This document shows positions 1-9,364 of a stretch of 64,000 nt of DNA, piece after piece (the stretch's first letter is position 1; every line of letters starts with the position of its first letter). Position numbers and translations under genes: made by a program. Origin of the DNA: Saprospiraceae bacterium (lineage in GTDB: Bacteria > Bacteroidota > Bacteroidia > Chitinophagales > Saprospiraceae); contig JADLHT010000048.1 of the NCBI GenBank assembly GCA_020848695.1, positions 27,515 through 91,514 of the forward strand, read 5' to 3'. The notes beneath the pieces were generated by a model. That model worked only from the letters and a program-made list of their open reading frames with translations, was not told the origin of the DNA and searched no databases.

Positions 1-214
1 TGATTTCAACACTGCAAACTCTACAGGATCCAAATGCCTCTAAATTAGAAGCATCGCATAAAGTTGGTACTGTGTCTTTCTTAAAATATCTTCTTACAAA
101 TTGTAATATCGTTTCCCCTGAATTAAAATGGAAAGATTCTCCATTAATTTTTGCCATGTTTTTCTGAGATGACAAAACGCCAGATGGAGTATGAAACAGA
201 ATGTTCGTTTTCAT
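1..214 (-). CDS. Formate dehydrogenase alpha-like subunit, N-terminal 2Fe-2S domain (partial)
   Basis: A reading frame starts with ATG at 214 on the minus strand and runs off the left edge without a stop (71 codons). The translation has a plant-type ferredoxin fold start (KINGESFHFNSGETILQFV) followed by PTLCDASNLEAFGSCRVCS. That spacing of cysteines is typical of the N-terminal 2Fe-2S domain of NuoG-like and formate-dehydrogenase alpha (molybdopterin) subunits. The wording CDASNLEAFGSCRVCSVE resembles formate dehydrogenase alpha more than NuoG, but the molybdopterin domain lies outside the window, so the choice is inference. The gene is transcribed leftward, away from the redoxin lipoprotein gene at 312-890, which lies upstream of it on the same strand. 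Confidence 0.7.
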   Translation of the reverse strand, partial: MKTNILFHTPSGVLSSQKNMAKINGESFHFNSGETILQFVRRYFKKDTVPTLCDASNLEAFGSCRVCSVEI

Positions 215-311
215 TTTCTTAGCTTTGATTTGTATGAATACTCTACCGAAGAGTAAATATCAGCTAAAAATCTGATATTTTTCCCACAAATCGAACTATT
301 GGATTCATTAC

Positions 312-890
312 TTATTCTTCTATCAATTGCTTTATCAGAGAATCAATTCTATAGTAGGCATTTACACATTGGTCATGACCCTTTTCGTAATCTTTATGAT
401 ATTCCCCACCAGGATGAATATATCTGATTCGGCCGGTCTTATCAAGCAGGATACTAATTGAAGTAAAATCATAATTATGGCAATCGCACCAATATTTACG
501 GAGGTTTATCCAGTCCTTATCAATTCCTATGGGAAATTTAAATCCTTTATCTTCACTAAATTCAATGACATCAGCCGATTCAACAATTCTTTCTTTTGGT
601 TTTACATGATAAAATCCCAGGATTTGAAATTTATCATTTTGAAATTTTTGGTGCCACTCATTCAAAGCATCTGCGGAATTTATACAATAGATGCACTCAT
701 CTGTCCACCAGCGAATAAGAACTACACTTTCTTTTAATTTTGTAAGTCTCTGAGGAGGGCTATTAAGCCATTCAATGTTAGTAAATTCTGAAATTTTTTG
801 ATCTGTCTGAATACAACATTTATCTCTGCACCCTAAAAAAAACAATTCAAATAATAAATAAATAAAGATTGAAAAACTTCTAATCCTCAT
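312..890 (-). CDS. Thioredoxin-like (redoxin) lipoprotein
   Basis: This 192-residue protein begins with a short basic end, a hydrophobic stretch and a lipobox-like LFFLGC, so it is probably a lipoprotein on the periplasmic side. Around residue 60 it has VVLIRWWTDECIYCINS, a beta strand followed by a CxxC (CIYC) as in TlpA/ResA-like thioredoxin folds. Later segments (ILGFYHVKPKE, FPIGIDKDW, SISILLDKTGRIRYIHPGG) fit the rest of a redoxin fold. A further CDCH lies near the insertion before the last strands. It is likely a thiol-disulfide reductase or a thioredoxin-fold protein with unknown partner. The gene stands alone between cysS and the 2Fe-2S protein gene, all on the minus strand. Confidence 0.75.
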   Translation of the reverse strand: MRIRSFSIFIYLLFELFFLGCRDKCCIQTDQKISEFTNIEWLNSPPQRLTKLKESVVLIRWWTDECIYCINSADALNEWHQKFQNDKFQILGFYHVKPKERIVESADVIEFSEDKGFKFPIGIDKDWINLRKYWCDCHNYDFTSISILLDKTGRIRYIHPGGEYHKDYEKGHDQCVNAYYRIDSLIKQLIEE

Positions 891-930
891 TATAAGATTT
901 CTAAAAATGATATTAGAAAGCCCTTGCTGT

Positions 931-2418
931 TTAAATTAGACTCCAAGTTGTTCCATCTTTTCCGTCTTTAACTTGTACTCCGGCATCTTTGAGACTATCT
1001 CGAATTTTATCCGCAGTAAGCCAATCTTTTCTATCGCGCACGTCGGCTCTCAACTCAAGAATCAATTTCATTAATCCATCCAGAGATTTGGAAGATTCTG
1101 CTTCAAGATCATTGTTTAGTGCAAATACAGAATAAACAATATCTGTAAGATGTGATTTCATATTATTCCAACAATCTATGCTTACATCAGTCGCTGCAAT
1201 GTGTCCGTCTTTTAAAGAGTTGACAATACTAATTAATTCAAAAACCGATGCCAGGGAATTAGGAACATTGAAGTCATCATCCATGTGAGAGATTGATTCT
1301 TCAATGATGTTTAGTATTTCTTTATCTTTAATTGTTGGTGATAGACTAAAAGCCAGTGTTATGGAATCTAGTGCTTTGATTGCTTCTATCAATCTTTTAT
1401 AACCTTTTTCAGCAGCTTGCAATGCCTCATCTGTAATATCAAGCGGGCTCCTGTAATGTGCTTGAAGAAAGAAAAATTTTACAGTCATCGGACTGTATCC
1501 TTTTGTAATATGTTTGGAATTTCCTGAAAACAATTCCGCTGGTGAAATGGTATTTCCTTCACTCTTACTCATTTTTTTTCCATTCAATAAAAGCATATTG
1601 GTGTGTAACCAGTAATTGGCAGGCGCTTTACTACATGATCCCATCGATTGCGCAATTTCATTTTCGTGATGCGGAAATTTTAAATCATTTCCTCCACCAT
1701 GTATGTCGAAGGTCTCACCCAGATATTTTGTACTCATTGCAGAACATTCAAGATGCCAACCTGGAAATCCGACAGACCAGGGAGATGACCATCGCATGAG
1801 ATGCTCTTCTGAAGCTTTGATCCATAAGGCAAAATCAGAAGGATGATTTTTCTCATCCTGATTTTTAAGATTGTCTCTGGATTCATTCAATAATTCATCA
1901 ATTACTCTACCACTCAGTTCGCCGTATGGATATCCGTCGGCAATAAATTTTGGTGTATTAAAATATACTGACCCTTCTTTGACATAAGCATACCCTCTTG
2001 CTAAAATATCTTCGACCATTTTTATCTGTTCAATAATATGACCGGTAGCTCTGGGTTCAATGCTGGGCGCTTTGGTGTTAAACGTTCTCATCATATCATG
2101 AAATCCCACTGTATATCGCTGTGCAACTTCCATCGGTTCTAACTGATCTAATCTGGCTCCCCTTGACATTCTGTCTTCGCCATCATCAAGAAGATGTCCT
2201 ACATCAGTTATATTTCTTACATATCTTACTTTGTATCCTGCATACACGAGATACCGATAAATTATATCAAAGGAAACAAAGGTTCTGCAGTTTCCTAAAT
2301 GAACATCACTATATACTGTAGGACCACATACATACATTCCTATTTTACCTTCTTGAATAGGTATGAATTCTTCTTTTTCTCTTTTTAGACTGTTGAATAA
2401 TTTTAATTGACGTGTCAT
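931..2418 (-). CDS. cysS: Cysteine--tRNA ligase
   Basis: This 495-residue class I synthetase charges tRNA-Cys in the cytoplasm. The N-terminus has [20 protein letters not shown], the HIGH-type signature (HLGN) with the Zn-binding Cys of Cys[14 protein letters not shown] and the [18 protein letters not shown] segment supply other zinc and active-site residues, and KMSKSEGN is the KMSKS loop. The C-terminal part (DALIA-like helical domain) is complete, and the length is normal for the family. The ATG at 2418 is only four bases downstream of a perfect promoter -7 box, so the transcript may be leaderless or nearly so. It is a single gene with its own promoter. Confidence 0.97.
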   Translation of the reverse strand: MTRQLKLFNSLKREKEEFIPIQEGKIGMYVCGPTVYSDVHLGNCRTFVSFDIIYRYLVYAGYKVRYVRNITDVGHLLDDGEDRMSRGARLDQLEPMEVAQRYTVGFHDMMRTFNTKAPSIEPRATGHIIEQIKMVEDILARGYAYVKEGSVYFNTPKFIADGYPYGELSGRVIDELLNESRDNLKNQDEKNHPSDFALWIKASEEHLMRWSSPWSVGFPGWHLECSAMSTKYLGETFDIHGGGNDLKFPHHENEIAQSMGSCSKAPANYWLHTNMLLLNGKKMSKSEGNTISPAELFSGNSKHITKGYSPMTVKFFFLQAHYRSPLDITDEALQAAEKGYKRLIEAIKALDSITLAFSLSPTIKDKEILNIIEESISHMDDDFNVPNSLASVFELISIVNSLKDGHIAATDVSIDCWNNMKSHLTDIVYSVFALNNDLEAESSKSLDGLMKLILELRADVRDRKDWLTADKIRDSLKDAGVQVKDGKDGTTWSLI

Positions 2419-2422
2419 GACA

Positions 2423-2430
2423 CAAAGATA
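2423..2430 (-). promoter_or_regulatory. cysS promoter -7 box
   Basis: The minus strand reads TATCTTTG here, a perfect match to the Bacteroidota -7 consensus TAnnTTTG, ending 4 bases before the cysS ATG. Upstream on that strand is a TTGTTGTT stretch that could serve as the -33 element. The spacing implies a leader of a few bases at most. Confidence 0.6.
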
Positions 2431-2953
2431 GAATTTTGAACAACAATAACTTGTTATGATTTATATGAATAGATACAAACTTCCATTCCTAATATTTTAT
2501 TCTATAACTCAATTGTTCTCAGACAAAGTCGGACGATTATTCATATTCAGGTCTAGTTTTTAGAGACAATAATTATATCTGAACATTCAATTTTGCGATT
2601 GTTGTATTATGCTAATTACTAAATGAATTAGAAATATTCCCAAAGATTGTTAAACCCAAATTCCTAGTCTATAAAAATAATTCCTAATCTAATCTGAACT
2701 TTATTGTTCATGCAATTTTTAGTTTAATTTCCGATATACAAATAATTTATACTAAATCATGTTATAAACATCTTTATCATTTTGCTGAGGATGACTGCAC
2801 GATTCCCACAATTCGAAACGGATTGCGACAGCAAGAAAAGTGAAGGAACCGCAAAAGTGGCATGGGGAAGTGTTTCAGTTTGATGCAATTAGGCCCGTAA
2901 TAGAAATTCAATTGCGAAATTTGGAATAATTAATATTCGCGTACTTTGTGTTG
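2431..2953. other. Intergenic region with a G+C-richer patch
   Basis: No gene of convincing length is visible between the cysS promoter and tRNA-Arg. Most of it is very A+T-rich, but 2790-2925 is clearly different: 28 of 60 bases in 2821-2880 are G or C. Within the patch a plus-strand frame is open for about 45 codons to a TAA at about 2930, without an ATG. It may be a decayed gene piece. No function can be given. Confidence 0.4.
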
Positions 2954-3026
2954 TAGTCGGGGAAGGAATCGAACCCTCATCATCAGAGCCGAAATCTGAT
3001 ATTCTAATCCGTTGAACTACCCGACC
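2954..3026 (-). tRNA. tRNA-Arg (anticodon UCG)
   Basis: The minus strand folds into a 73-nt cloverleaf. The acceptor GGTCGGG pairs with CCCGACT (first pair G-U) and the discriminator is A. The D stem is GTTC/GAAT, the anticodon stem TCAGA/TCTGA with loop TTTCGGC, and the T arm GAGGG-TTCGATT-CCTTC. The anticodon TCG reads CGA (Arg). CCA is not encoded. The gene starts 9 bases after the glyS stop on the same strand and may be cotranscribed with it. Confidence 0.9.
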
Positions 3027-3035
3027 AACTACATC

Positions 3036-4583
3036 TTACAAAAGGTTTTTCCAGGATACTTTGTTCTGAATAATTCCTTCAATATCTTTTATGTTTACTC
3101 TCTCTTGTGCTAAGGTATCACGATCTCTGATAGTAACACTATTATTTTCCAAACTTTCAAAATCAATAGTAATACAATAAGGTGTTCCTAGCGCATCTTG
3201 CCTTCTGTACCTCCTGCCGATAGCGTCTTTATCATCATAAACACAATAAAATGTTGAAGTCAGCTCAGACATAATTTGCTTTGCTTTTTCAACCAACTCT
3301 GGTTTGTTCTTCAATAAGGGTAAAACGGCACATTTGATTGGTGCTAATGCAGGATGAAGTTTAAGTACGATTCTTTGCGCTTCTCCACCTTCAGCATCTG
3401 GAACAAATTCTTCACAATAAGCCTCTGATAAGACAGCAAGAAACATTCTGTCACAACCAATAGATGTTTCAACTACATAAGGAATATAAGAATCATTGTC
3501 CTCAGCATCGAAATACTGCATTTTTTTACCGGAAAGTTCCTGATGACTTTTTAAATCAAAATTTGTTCTTGAATGAATCCCTTCCAGCTCTTTAAAACCA
3601 AATGGAAACTCATATTGAATATCTACTGCCGCGTTGGCATAGTGTGCTAGATTTTCATGATTATGAAAATTTATCTTACTCTCAGGTGTTCCCAATGCAA
3701 GATGCCACTTTTTCCTTTTTTCTTTCCAATATTCATACCAATCAAGTTCAGTACCTGGTTTAACAAAGAACTGCATTTCCATTTGTTCAAATTCACGCAT
3801 TCTGAAAATAAATTGTCTTGCTACAATCTCATTCCTAAATGCCTTTCCGATTTGTGCTATTCCAAATGGAATTTTCTGTCGGGTTGTTTTTTGAACGTTT
3901 AGAAAGTTAACAAAGATTCCTTGCGCAGTTTCTGGCCTTAAATAGAGTTTCCCTTCTTCTCCTGAAATATTTCCTAACTGGGTATTGAACATCAGATTGA
4001 ATTGCCTTACCTCTGTCCAGTTCCTTGATCCACTATCGGGATCCGCAATTTCAAGATCAATAATTATTTGTTTTAACTCTTCCATGTTGCTATTCGTCAA
4101 GGAAGAATTCATTCTCTCATTGATTTCTCTGGCTTTACTAAGATACTCTACGACTCTTGGATTAGTTGTTCTATACAAATCTTCATCGAATGATTCTCCA
4201 AATCTTGCTTTAGCTTTTTGAATTTCCTTTTCTGCCTTAGCTTCAATTTTTGCAATTGCATCTTCGATCAAGGTATCTGCTCTGTATCTTTTCTTTGAAT
4301 CTTTGTTATCCACCAAAGGGTCATTAAACGCATCTACGTGTCCTGACGCTTTCCATATTTTAGGATGCATAAATATGGCTGAATCAAGACCAACAATGTT
4401 TTCATTGAGCTGAACCATCGCTTTCCACCAATACGATTTAATATTATTCTTTAATTCGACTCCATAAGGACCATAATCATACACCGCACTCAGTCCATCA
4501 TAAATTTCTGAAGATGCATAGATAAAACCATACTCTTTACAATGGGAGACTATTTTCTTAAATATATCTTCGTGCTGTGTCAT
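3036..4583 (-). CDS. glyS: Glycine--tRNA ligase (single-chain, class II)
   Basis: This 515-residue enzyme charges tRNA-Gly. It starts EDIFKKIVSHCKEYGFIYASSEIYDG, typical of the alpha2-type GlyRS. Class II motifs are visible: the VYDYGPYGVELKNNIKSYWW segment, motif 2 region (GKAFRNEIVARQFIFRMREFEQMEMQFF) and motif 3 region (VVETSIGCDRMFLAVL). The anticodon-binding domain follows (LHPALAPIKCAVLPLLKNKPEL to the IGRRYRRQDALGTPYCITIDFE segment). The length is normal. The tRNA-Arg gene lies 9 bases behind its stop codon. Confidence 0.97.
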   Translation of the reverse strand: MTQHEDIFKKIVSHCKEYGFIYASSEIYDGLSAVYDYGPYGVELKNNIKSYWWKAMVQLNENIVGLDSAIFMHPKIWKASGHVDAFNDPLVDNKDSKKRYRADTLIEDAIAKIEAKAEKEIQKAKARFGESFDEDLYRTTNPRVVEYLSKAREINERMNSSLTNSNMEELKQIIIDLEIADPDSGSRNWTEVRQFNLMFNTQLGNISGEEGKLYLRPETAQGIFVNFLNVQKTTRQKIPFGIAQIGKAFRNEIVARQFIFRMREFEQMEMQFFVKPGTELDWYEYWKEKRKKWHLALGTPESKINFHNHENLAHYANAAVDIQYEFPFGFKELEGIHSRTNFDLKSHQELSGKKMQYFDAEDNDSYIPYVVETSIGCDRMFLAVLSEAYCEEFVPDAEGGEAQRIVLKLHPALAPIKCAVLPLLKNKPELVEKAKQIMSELTSTFYCVYDDKDAIGRRYRRQDALGTPYCITIDFESLENNSVTIRDRDTLAQERVNIKDIEGIIQNKVSWKNLL

Positions 4584-4638
4584 GAAATTTTATTGATGCA
4601 AAGATTAATTATAAGATTTTGTTTTAAGTGTTAAATCA

Positions 4639-5508
4639 TTAAAATTTACACATCAATAACATCAAAGCTTCGAAAGCTCTGTTTTGAGCAATCAGTAATT
4701 TAGCTTTTTGTTCTGCCTCTTCCTGTGATAATTCCAATATTTCTCCGTAATCGTTCTGAAATTTGTCGATTTCAAGCTGAGAGGGCAAATGCTTAAGTCC
4801 GGACAAAATTCCGATATCATTGGCGCTTAGAATTTTACTATTTCTTATATGTACCGGTAATTGGGGATATCCTATCACAGGTAAAGCCTGACTTTGAGGC
4901 ATCGCACTCACGGCAGCTCCGCTTGCCCTTACATAGTACGCTCTGCCCATTCTTCCCATAAGATCAATCTTGTGAGGATCAATTTTTCCTTCCTCATCCA
5001 ATACCTTTTCGTCTATATGCATACATACAACATCACATACTATAAGATGACCAGCCCCTCCCTTGTCTCCAAGGGTAATGATCTCCCTAAGCTTACATTC
5101 CATATTAACTGGTGATTCTCTTAGCAATGGTGGCTTTACCATATCTGCAATATCTTCATGAAGTCCAGATTGTTCGAACTCATTAACCCCCTCTGGAAAA
5201 TCAACACTGCAGACCATCATCTGTCTGACAATTTCATAGGAAACTACATTGACAACACATTCTTTACTCTTTTGAATATTGTGAAGCGTATCCTTGGTTG
5301 TATTTCCATGTACTCGTCTATTTGATGAGAACACAAGAATCGGTGGATTACTACTGAATGCATTGAAGAAGCTATAGGGAGCTAGATTTTTTCTGCCTGC
5401 TTCATCAATTGTGCTTACAAAAGCTATGGGTCGAGGTGATACAGATCCAAGCAAATATTGATGTAAATCAGGTGTAGGTATTGTTCCGGGAATTATTTTT
5501 TTTTTCAT
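4639..5508 (-). CDS. Flavin reductase family protein (FMN-binding split barrel)
   Basis: This protein of about 289 residues contains GSVSPRPIAFVSTIDEAGRKNLAPYSFFNAFSSNPPILVFSSN, the hallmark of the flavin-reductase-like FMN-binding split barrel. VKPPLLRESPVNMECKL and HLIVCDVVCMHIDEKVLDEEGKIDP follow, as in large cytoplasmic members (DUF447/flavoredoxin type). It should bind FMN; the natural substrate is unknown. The ATG at 5508 is preferred over the in-frame TTG at 5511. A perfect -7 box lies 17 bases upstream. The C-terminal helix (ILELSQEEAEQKAKLL) is extra to the barrel. Confidence 0.85.
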   Translation of the reverse strand: MKKKIIPGTIPTPDLHQYLLGSVSPRPIAFVSTIDEAGRKNLAPYSFFNAFSSNPPILVFSSNRRVHGNTTKDTLHNIQKSKECVVNVVSYEIVRQMMVCSVDFPEGVNEFEQSGLHEDIADMVKPPLLRESPVNMECKLREIITLGDKGGAGHLIVCDVVCMHIDEKVLDEEGKIDPHKIDLMGRMGRAYYVRASGAAVSAMPQSQALPVIGYPQLPVHIRNSKILSANDIGILSGLKHLPSQLEIDKFQNDYGEILELSQEEAEQKAKLLIAQNRAFEALMLLMCKF

Positions 5509-5524
5509 CAATCAAGTAAAACTA

Positions 5525-5532
5525 CAAATGTA
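5525..5532 (-). promoter_or_regulatory. Promoter -7 box of the flavin reductase gene
   Basis: The minus strand reads TACATTTG, a perfect TAnnTTTG, 17 bases before the ATG at 5508. Only a degenerate -33 element (TATTG) can be seen upstream. Confidence 0.5.
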
Positions 5533-5584
5533 CTGAGGATTGTACAATAGAAATTGTGAATAATACAACGATTTTGAAACTTTA

Positions 5585-6715
5585 ATGTTCTTTACTTCTA
5601 TGTCTTTAAGATATGATATAAGACCTGGAGTAAGTTTCTTTTTCAATCCTCAACAAAAACTTCAGATCAACCTGTACGAAGAACTTTTTAAACTTTTCAT
5701 TGAATTAATTTCTTTGACAGGTGGTGATGTAAATGAGACTGTCAGCTGGATGAACGAGATTGATAAACAATATCGAATTACTCTCCCTTTATATGGTATT
5801 GGAGATTTCATTAAAGATTTAGAAGAACGGGGTTTTCTTAAAAGAGAACGTCCAGATCTTCCATTGAAGCCTAGCAGCAAAACAGATGCAAGTATCCGTC
5901 AGGCAGCATTTGATTCCTTGTTTGGAAAAATTAAAAAATCGGGGCCCGGCAATCATACGACCAACATAGAAGGTAAAGGTTTTGATTCATTAGAAAATTC
6001 AAGACCTTATGAATTTGGGGACTCTTTAAATATTATCGATTCCATTGAGTCAATAAAAAATTCATATATCCATCACGGAATTGATGATGTGCAATTTGAC
6101 GAGAATGATCTTATTGTAAAAGACAGTTTGCATCAATCACCCTGTTCAACAGTATTGATGATAGACATTTCCCATTCCATGATCCTCTATGGTGAAGATC
6201 GTATTACTCCAGCAAAAAAAGTTACTCTGGCTCTATCGCAATTTATTAAAACAAGGTATCCAAAGGATAGTCTGGAATTTATTGTATTTGGAGATGATGC
6301 CTGGCAGATTGAATTAAAAGACCTTCCCTATCTTCAAGTAGGTCCTTATCATACAAATACAATTGCTGGACTTGAACTTGCAATTATGCTTTTGCAGAAA
6401 AAGAAAAACCCAAACAAAAATATATTCATGCTTACAGATGGAAAACCAACTTGCATGAAAAGAGGAAAAGAATATTACAAAAATTCTATAGGCCTGGATC
6501 GTCAGATTATAAACAGAACTTTAAGTATGGGTTCTAGATGTAAAAAAATGGGAATTGATATTACAACTTTTATGGTTGCAACAGATCCATACTTAATGGA
6601 TTTTGTTGATCAGTTTTCTAAAGTTACCGGTGGAAAGGCCTACTATACTCAGTTAAATGATCTTGGAACAGAAATATTAATCAACTATGAAAAGAATCGT
6701 AAAAAATTGAAATGA
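5585..6715 (+). CDS. VWA-domain protein, partner of AAA+ ATPase
   Basis: This 376-residue soluble protein has an N-terminal helical part (residues 1-100) and a von Willebrand factor A domain from about residue 195. The metal-ion site is complete: MIDISHSM (DxSxS), HTNTIAG (Thr) and MLTDGKPT (Asp). There is no signal peptide. Its stop overlaps the ATG of the following AAA+ gene by ATGA, which points to translational coupling. Families of this kind (CoxE/ChlD-like VWA plus ChlI/MoxR-like ATPase) act as chaperone or metal-insertion pairs. The substrate here is not shown by the context. An in-frame ATG at 5600 could be the true start. Confidence 0.85.
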   Translation: MFFTSMSLRYDIRPGVSFFFNPQQKLQINLYEELFKLFIELISLTGGDVNETVSWMNEIDKQYRITLPLYGIGDFIKDLEERGFLKRERPDLPLKPSSKTDASIRQAAFDSLFGKIKKSGPGNHTTNIEGKGFDSLENSRPYEFGDSLNIIDSIESIKNSYIHHGIDDVQFDENDLIVKDSLHQSPCSTVLMIDISHSMILYGEDRITPAKKVTLALSQFIKTRYPKDSLEFIVFGDDAWQIELKDLPYLQVGPYHTNTIAGLELAIMLLQKKKNPNKNIFMLTDGKPTCMKRGKEYYKNSIGLDRQIINRTLSMGSRCKKMGIDITTFMVATDPYLMDFVDQFSKVTGGKAYYTQLNDLGTEILINYEKNRKKLK

Positions 6716-8166
6716 ATAAATTGGCCAAAACTTTAGGGGAATTAAAAAAAAATAATTACGTCTCTCAATCCATCCAAAATGAAATTAGAAATAATCTGAT
6801 TAAAAAAATTTCTAATAAGGAAAAATTATTTGAAGGAATCTTTGGATATGATAATACGGTAATTCCTGATACCGAAAGAGCTTTATTAAGCGGACACAAT
6901 ATTTTGTTCTTAGGGCTACGTGGCCAAGCAAAGACCAGAATGGCTAGATTAATGACTGAACTTCTGGATGAATTCATCCCTATAGTGGCTGGCTCAGAAA
7001 TCAATGATGATCCGTTTCTCCCTGTTTCAAAATATGCAAAAGAAATAATTGCAAAATCTGGGGATCAAACAGCCATACATTGGATACATAGATCAGAACG
7101 CTATATTGAAAAGTTAGCAACTCCCGATGTGAGTATAGCTGACTTATTAGGAGATATTGATCCAATAAAAGCAGCTTCCAAAAAAATTGAATTCTCCGAC
7201 GAAAATGCTATACATTTTGGATTAATACCTAGATCTAACAGATCAATATTTGTTATCAATGAGTTGCCGGATCTTCAGAATAGAATACAGGTTGCGTTAT
7301 TTAATATTCTCGAAGAAAATGACGTTCAGATAAGAGGTTTTAAAATAAAATTACCACTAAATATTCTCCTCATTTTTACTGCAAATCCGGAAGATTATAC
7401 ACAACGTGGAAATATAATAACGCCATTAAAAGATAGAATACAATCTCAGATACTCACTCACTATCCTGAAAGTATTGATCTCTCCATGCAGATCACTTCC
7501 CAAGAAGTAAAAATTAACTCGGATATAAAAAATTCTATTGAGATACCACCTCTGGTTCTGCAATTAATTGAACAATTGGCTTTTAGTGCAAGGACTAGTC
7601 CTCTTGTTGATCAAAAAAGTGGAGTTTCTGCCAGATTAAGTATTACTGTTCTTGAGCTACTATATAGTGCTATTTTCCGAAGAATGCTCTTGAATAATGA
7701 AAAAAAATCCCGCGCAAGATTATCTGATCTAATTTCTATTATTCCTGCGCTGACCGGTAAACTCGAATTGGTTTATGAAGGCGAACAATTGGGTGCTTAT
7801 CAAGTTGCTCTGCAAATAATCGATGAAGCTTTAAAGGCAATCGCAAAAGAACGACTTCCTAAATTGGATTTGAAAACCAAAGGAACCAATGTCCTTTATA
7901 ATAATACCATTGAATGGTTTAATAAAGGAGGTCTTGTTGAACTTGCAGCAGACCTATCTGATAAGGATTATAACAAACAAATAAATACAATACCTATTAA
8001 TCCTTCTCTTTTAAAAAATTCTAACACAAAAGATATAGCATTAACTACCGAATTAATTCTTCACTTTCTTTCTTCAAACAATACAATTCAAAAAAATTGG
8101 AATGAAGAACGTCTTCTTTTTAAAGATCCCCTGGGAGGAATGCTGAATGATTTAAATATTCAATAA
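6712..8166 (+). CDS. AAA+ ATPase, magnesium-chelatase ChlI/MoxR-like
   Basis: This 484-residue ATPase has Walker A GLRGQAKT at about residue 67 and a Walker-B-like strand SIFVINELPDL near residue 180. The usual Asp of Walker B is Asn (NE in place of DE). Sensor 1 is IFTANPEDY, and PLKDRIQSQI is an Arg-finger region. A helical lid follows (SGVSARLSITVLELL) and then a C-terminal extension of about 100 residues. It overlaps the VWA gene by four bases and surely works with it. The family is close to ChlI-like proteins outside chlorophyll synthesis; the cellular task is unknown. Confidence 0.85.
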   Translation: MNKLAKTLGELKKNNYVSQSIQNEIRNNLIKKISNKEKLFEGIFGYDNTVIPDTERALLSGHNILFLGLRGQAKTRMARLMTELLDEFIPIVAGSEINDDPFLPVSKYAKEIIAKSGDQTAIHWIHRSERYIEKLATPDVSIADLLGDIDPIKAASKKIEFSDENAIHFGLIPRSNRSIFVINELPDLQNRIQVALFNILEENDVQIRGFKIKLPLNILLIFTANPEDYTQRGNIITPLKDRIQSQILTHYPESIDLSMQITSQEVKINSDIKNSIEIPPLVLQLIEQLAFSARTSPLVDQKSGVSARLSITVLELLYSAIFRRMLLNNEKKSRARLSDLISIIPALTGKLELVYEGEQLGAYQVALQIIDEALKAIAKERLPKLDLKTKGTNVLYNNTIEWFNKGGLVELAADLSDKDYNKQINTIPINPSLLKNSNTKDIALTTELILHFLSSNNTIQKNWNEERLLFKDPLGGMLNDLNIQ

Positions 8167-8199
8167 TACTTGTCTTCATAACTTAGAAATAGTCAGATT

Positions 8200-8724
8200 T
8201 TGAAAAATATTGTTTTATCTGCTTTATTGGTTCTTACTCTTTTTTGGATAGTTCGTTATTTTTATTTTTTACCGCGCTTGGTTTATGGAGAACCGGCACC
8301 GGTTTTTAACGAAAAAGGTATAGATGATTCTTACATTTCTTTAGATCAGTACAAGGGCAAGTATCTGCTGATTGATTTCTGGGGATCCTGGTGTGGTCCT
8401 TGTAGAAAAGAGAACAAAATTCTTCCCTTCCTTTATACAAGATATAAGGACGCAGAATTTAAAACTGCTTCGGGGTTTCGTATCCTTAATGTTGGCTTAG
8501 AAGATAACAAAGAATCGGGTCTAAATGCAATTCGTACAGATCAGCTCAATTGGAAAGATCAAATAATTCAAACCGAAATGTTGAAAAGCAAAATGGCCAA
8601 ACTTTATGAAATTAAGCAAATTCCTTTCAAATATCTTATCGGCCCTGACTCGAAGGTTGTTTTGACAAACCCGGATTTGAAAGAATTAGATGATTTTCTG
8701 GCGCATAATTTGAAAAAAAACTGA
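8200..8724 (+). CDS. TlpA/ResA-like membrane-anchored thioredoxin
   Basis: This 174-residue protein has an N-terminal membrane anchor (VLSALLVLTLFWIVRYFYF) followed by a periplasmic thioredoxin domain. The active site FWGSWCGPCRKENKIL (CGPC) lies at about residue 62, and the cis-Pro region is IKQIPFKYLIG. It probably reduces or exchanges disulfides in the periplasm. The start used is TTG at 8200, since no in-frame ATG precedes the membrane segment. It follows the ATPase gene by 33 bases and may be in the same transcript, although a functional link is not obvious. Confidence 0.85.
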   Translation: MKNIVLSALLVLTLFWIVRYFYFLPRLVYGEPAPVFNEKGIDDSYISLDQYKGKYLLIDFWGSWCGPCRKENKILPFLYTRYKDAEFKTASGFRILNVGLEDNKESGLNAIRTDQLNWKDQIIQTEMLKSKMAKLYEIKQIPFKYLIGPDSKVVLTNPDLKELDDFLAHNLKKN

Positions 8725-8788
8725 CAAATTGACCTAAATATTGATTTGGCAAAAATATTGACTAAACTATAAAATTGAGATTTAATAT

Positions 8789-9349
8789 ATGTTAGCAGAA
8801 GATAATAATAACCCAATGGAAGAAATTCTCGATAATAATCTTGAGGATGCTAGCCCTTTAAATGAAGGTAATGAAATATTAACCGAAAGTGCTATAACAG
8901 AAGAATTGAACAGGACAAAAGCTGAATTGGCAGAACAAAAAGATAAATTCCTTAGGCTCTATGCAGAGTTTGACAATTTCAAAAGAAGAACTTCCAAGGA
9001 AAGGCTTGATCTAATCAGAACAGCAGGACAAGATTTGATTTTAGATTTACTCCCAATTTTAGATGATTTTGATCGTGCTCAAAAACTAGCCATTGACACT
9101 AATAATAAGGATCTTTATCCCGAAGGTCTTGCGTTAATACACAATAAAATTCTTTCAACCCTTACCCAAAAAGGACTGAAACAAATGGAATCTACCGGAG
9201 AAACCTTTGATCCCGAATCTCATGAAGCCATTGCTGAAATCCCTGCTATATCGAATGATCAAATCACAAAAATTATAGATACTGTAGAAAAAGGATATTC
9301 CTTAAGCGATAAAATTATACGATTTGCTAAGGTGGTAGTTGGTAAATAA
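8789..9349 (+). CDS. grpE: GrpE nucleotide exchange factor for DnaK
   Basis: This 186-residue protein has an acidic, asparagine-rich N-terminus, then a long coiled coil (ELNRTKAELAEQKDKFLRLY) and the GrpE signature AEFDNFKRRTSKER. The C-terminal beta domain runs GLKQMESTGETFDPESHEA and VEKGYSLSDKIIRFAKVVVGK. It exchanges ADP from DnaK. The dnaJ gene starts 15 bases downstream, so the two form a co-chaperone operon. dnaK is not in the window. Confidence 0.96.
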   Translation: MLAEDNNNPMEEILDNNLEDASPLNEGNEILTESAITEELNRTKAELAEQKDKFLRLYAEFDNFKRRTSKERLDLIRTAGQDLILDLLPILDDFDRAQKLAIDTNNKDLYPEGLALIHNKILSTLTQKGLKQMESTGETFDPESHEAIAEIPAISNDQITKIIDTVEKGYSLSDKIIRFAKVVVGK

Positions 9350-9364
9350 CCAAATTAGATTAAT

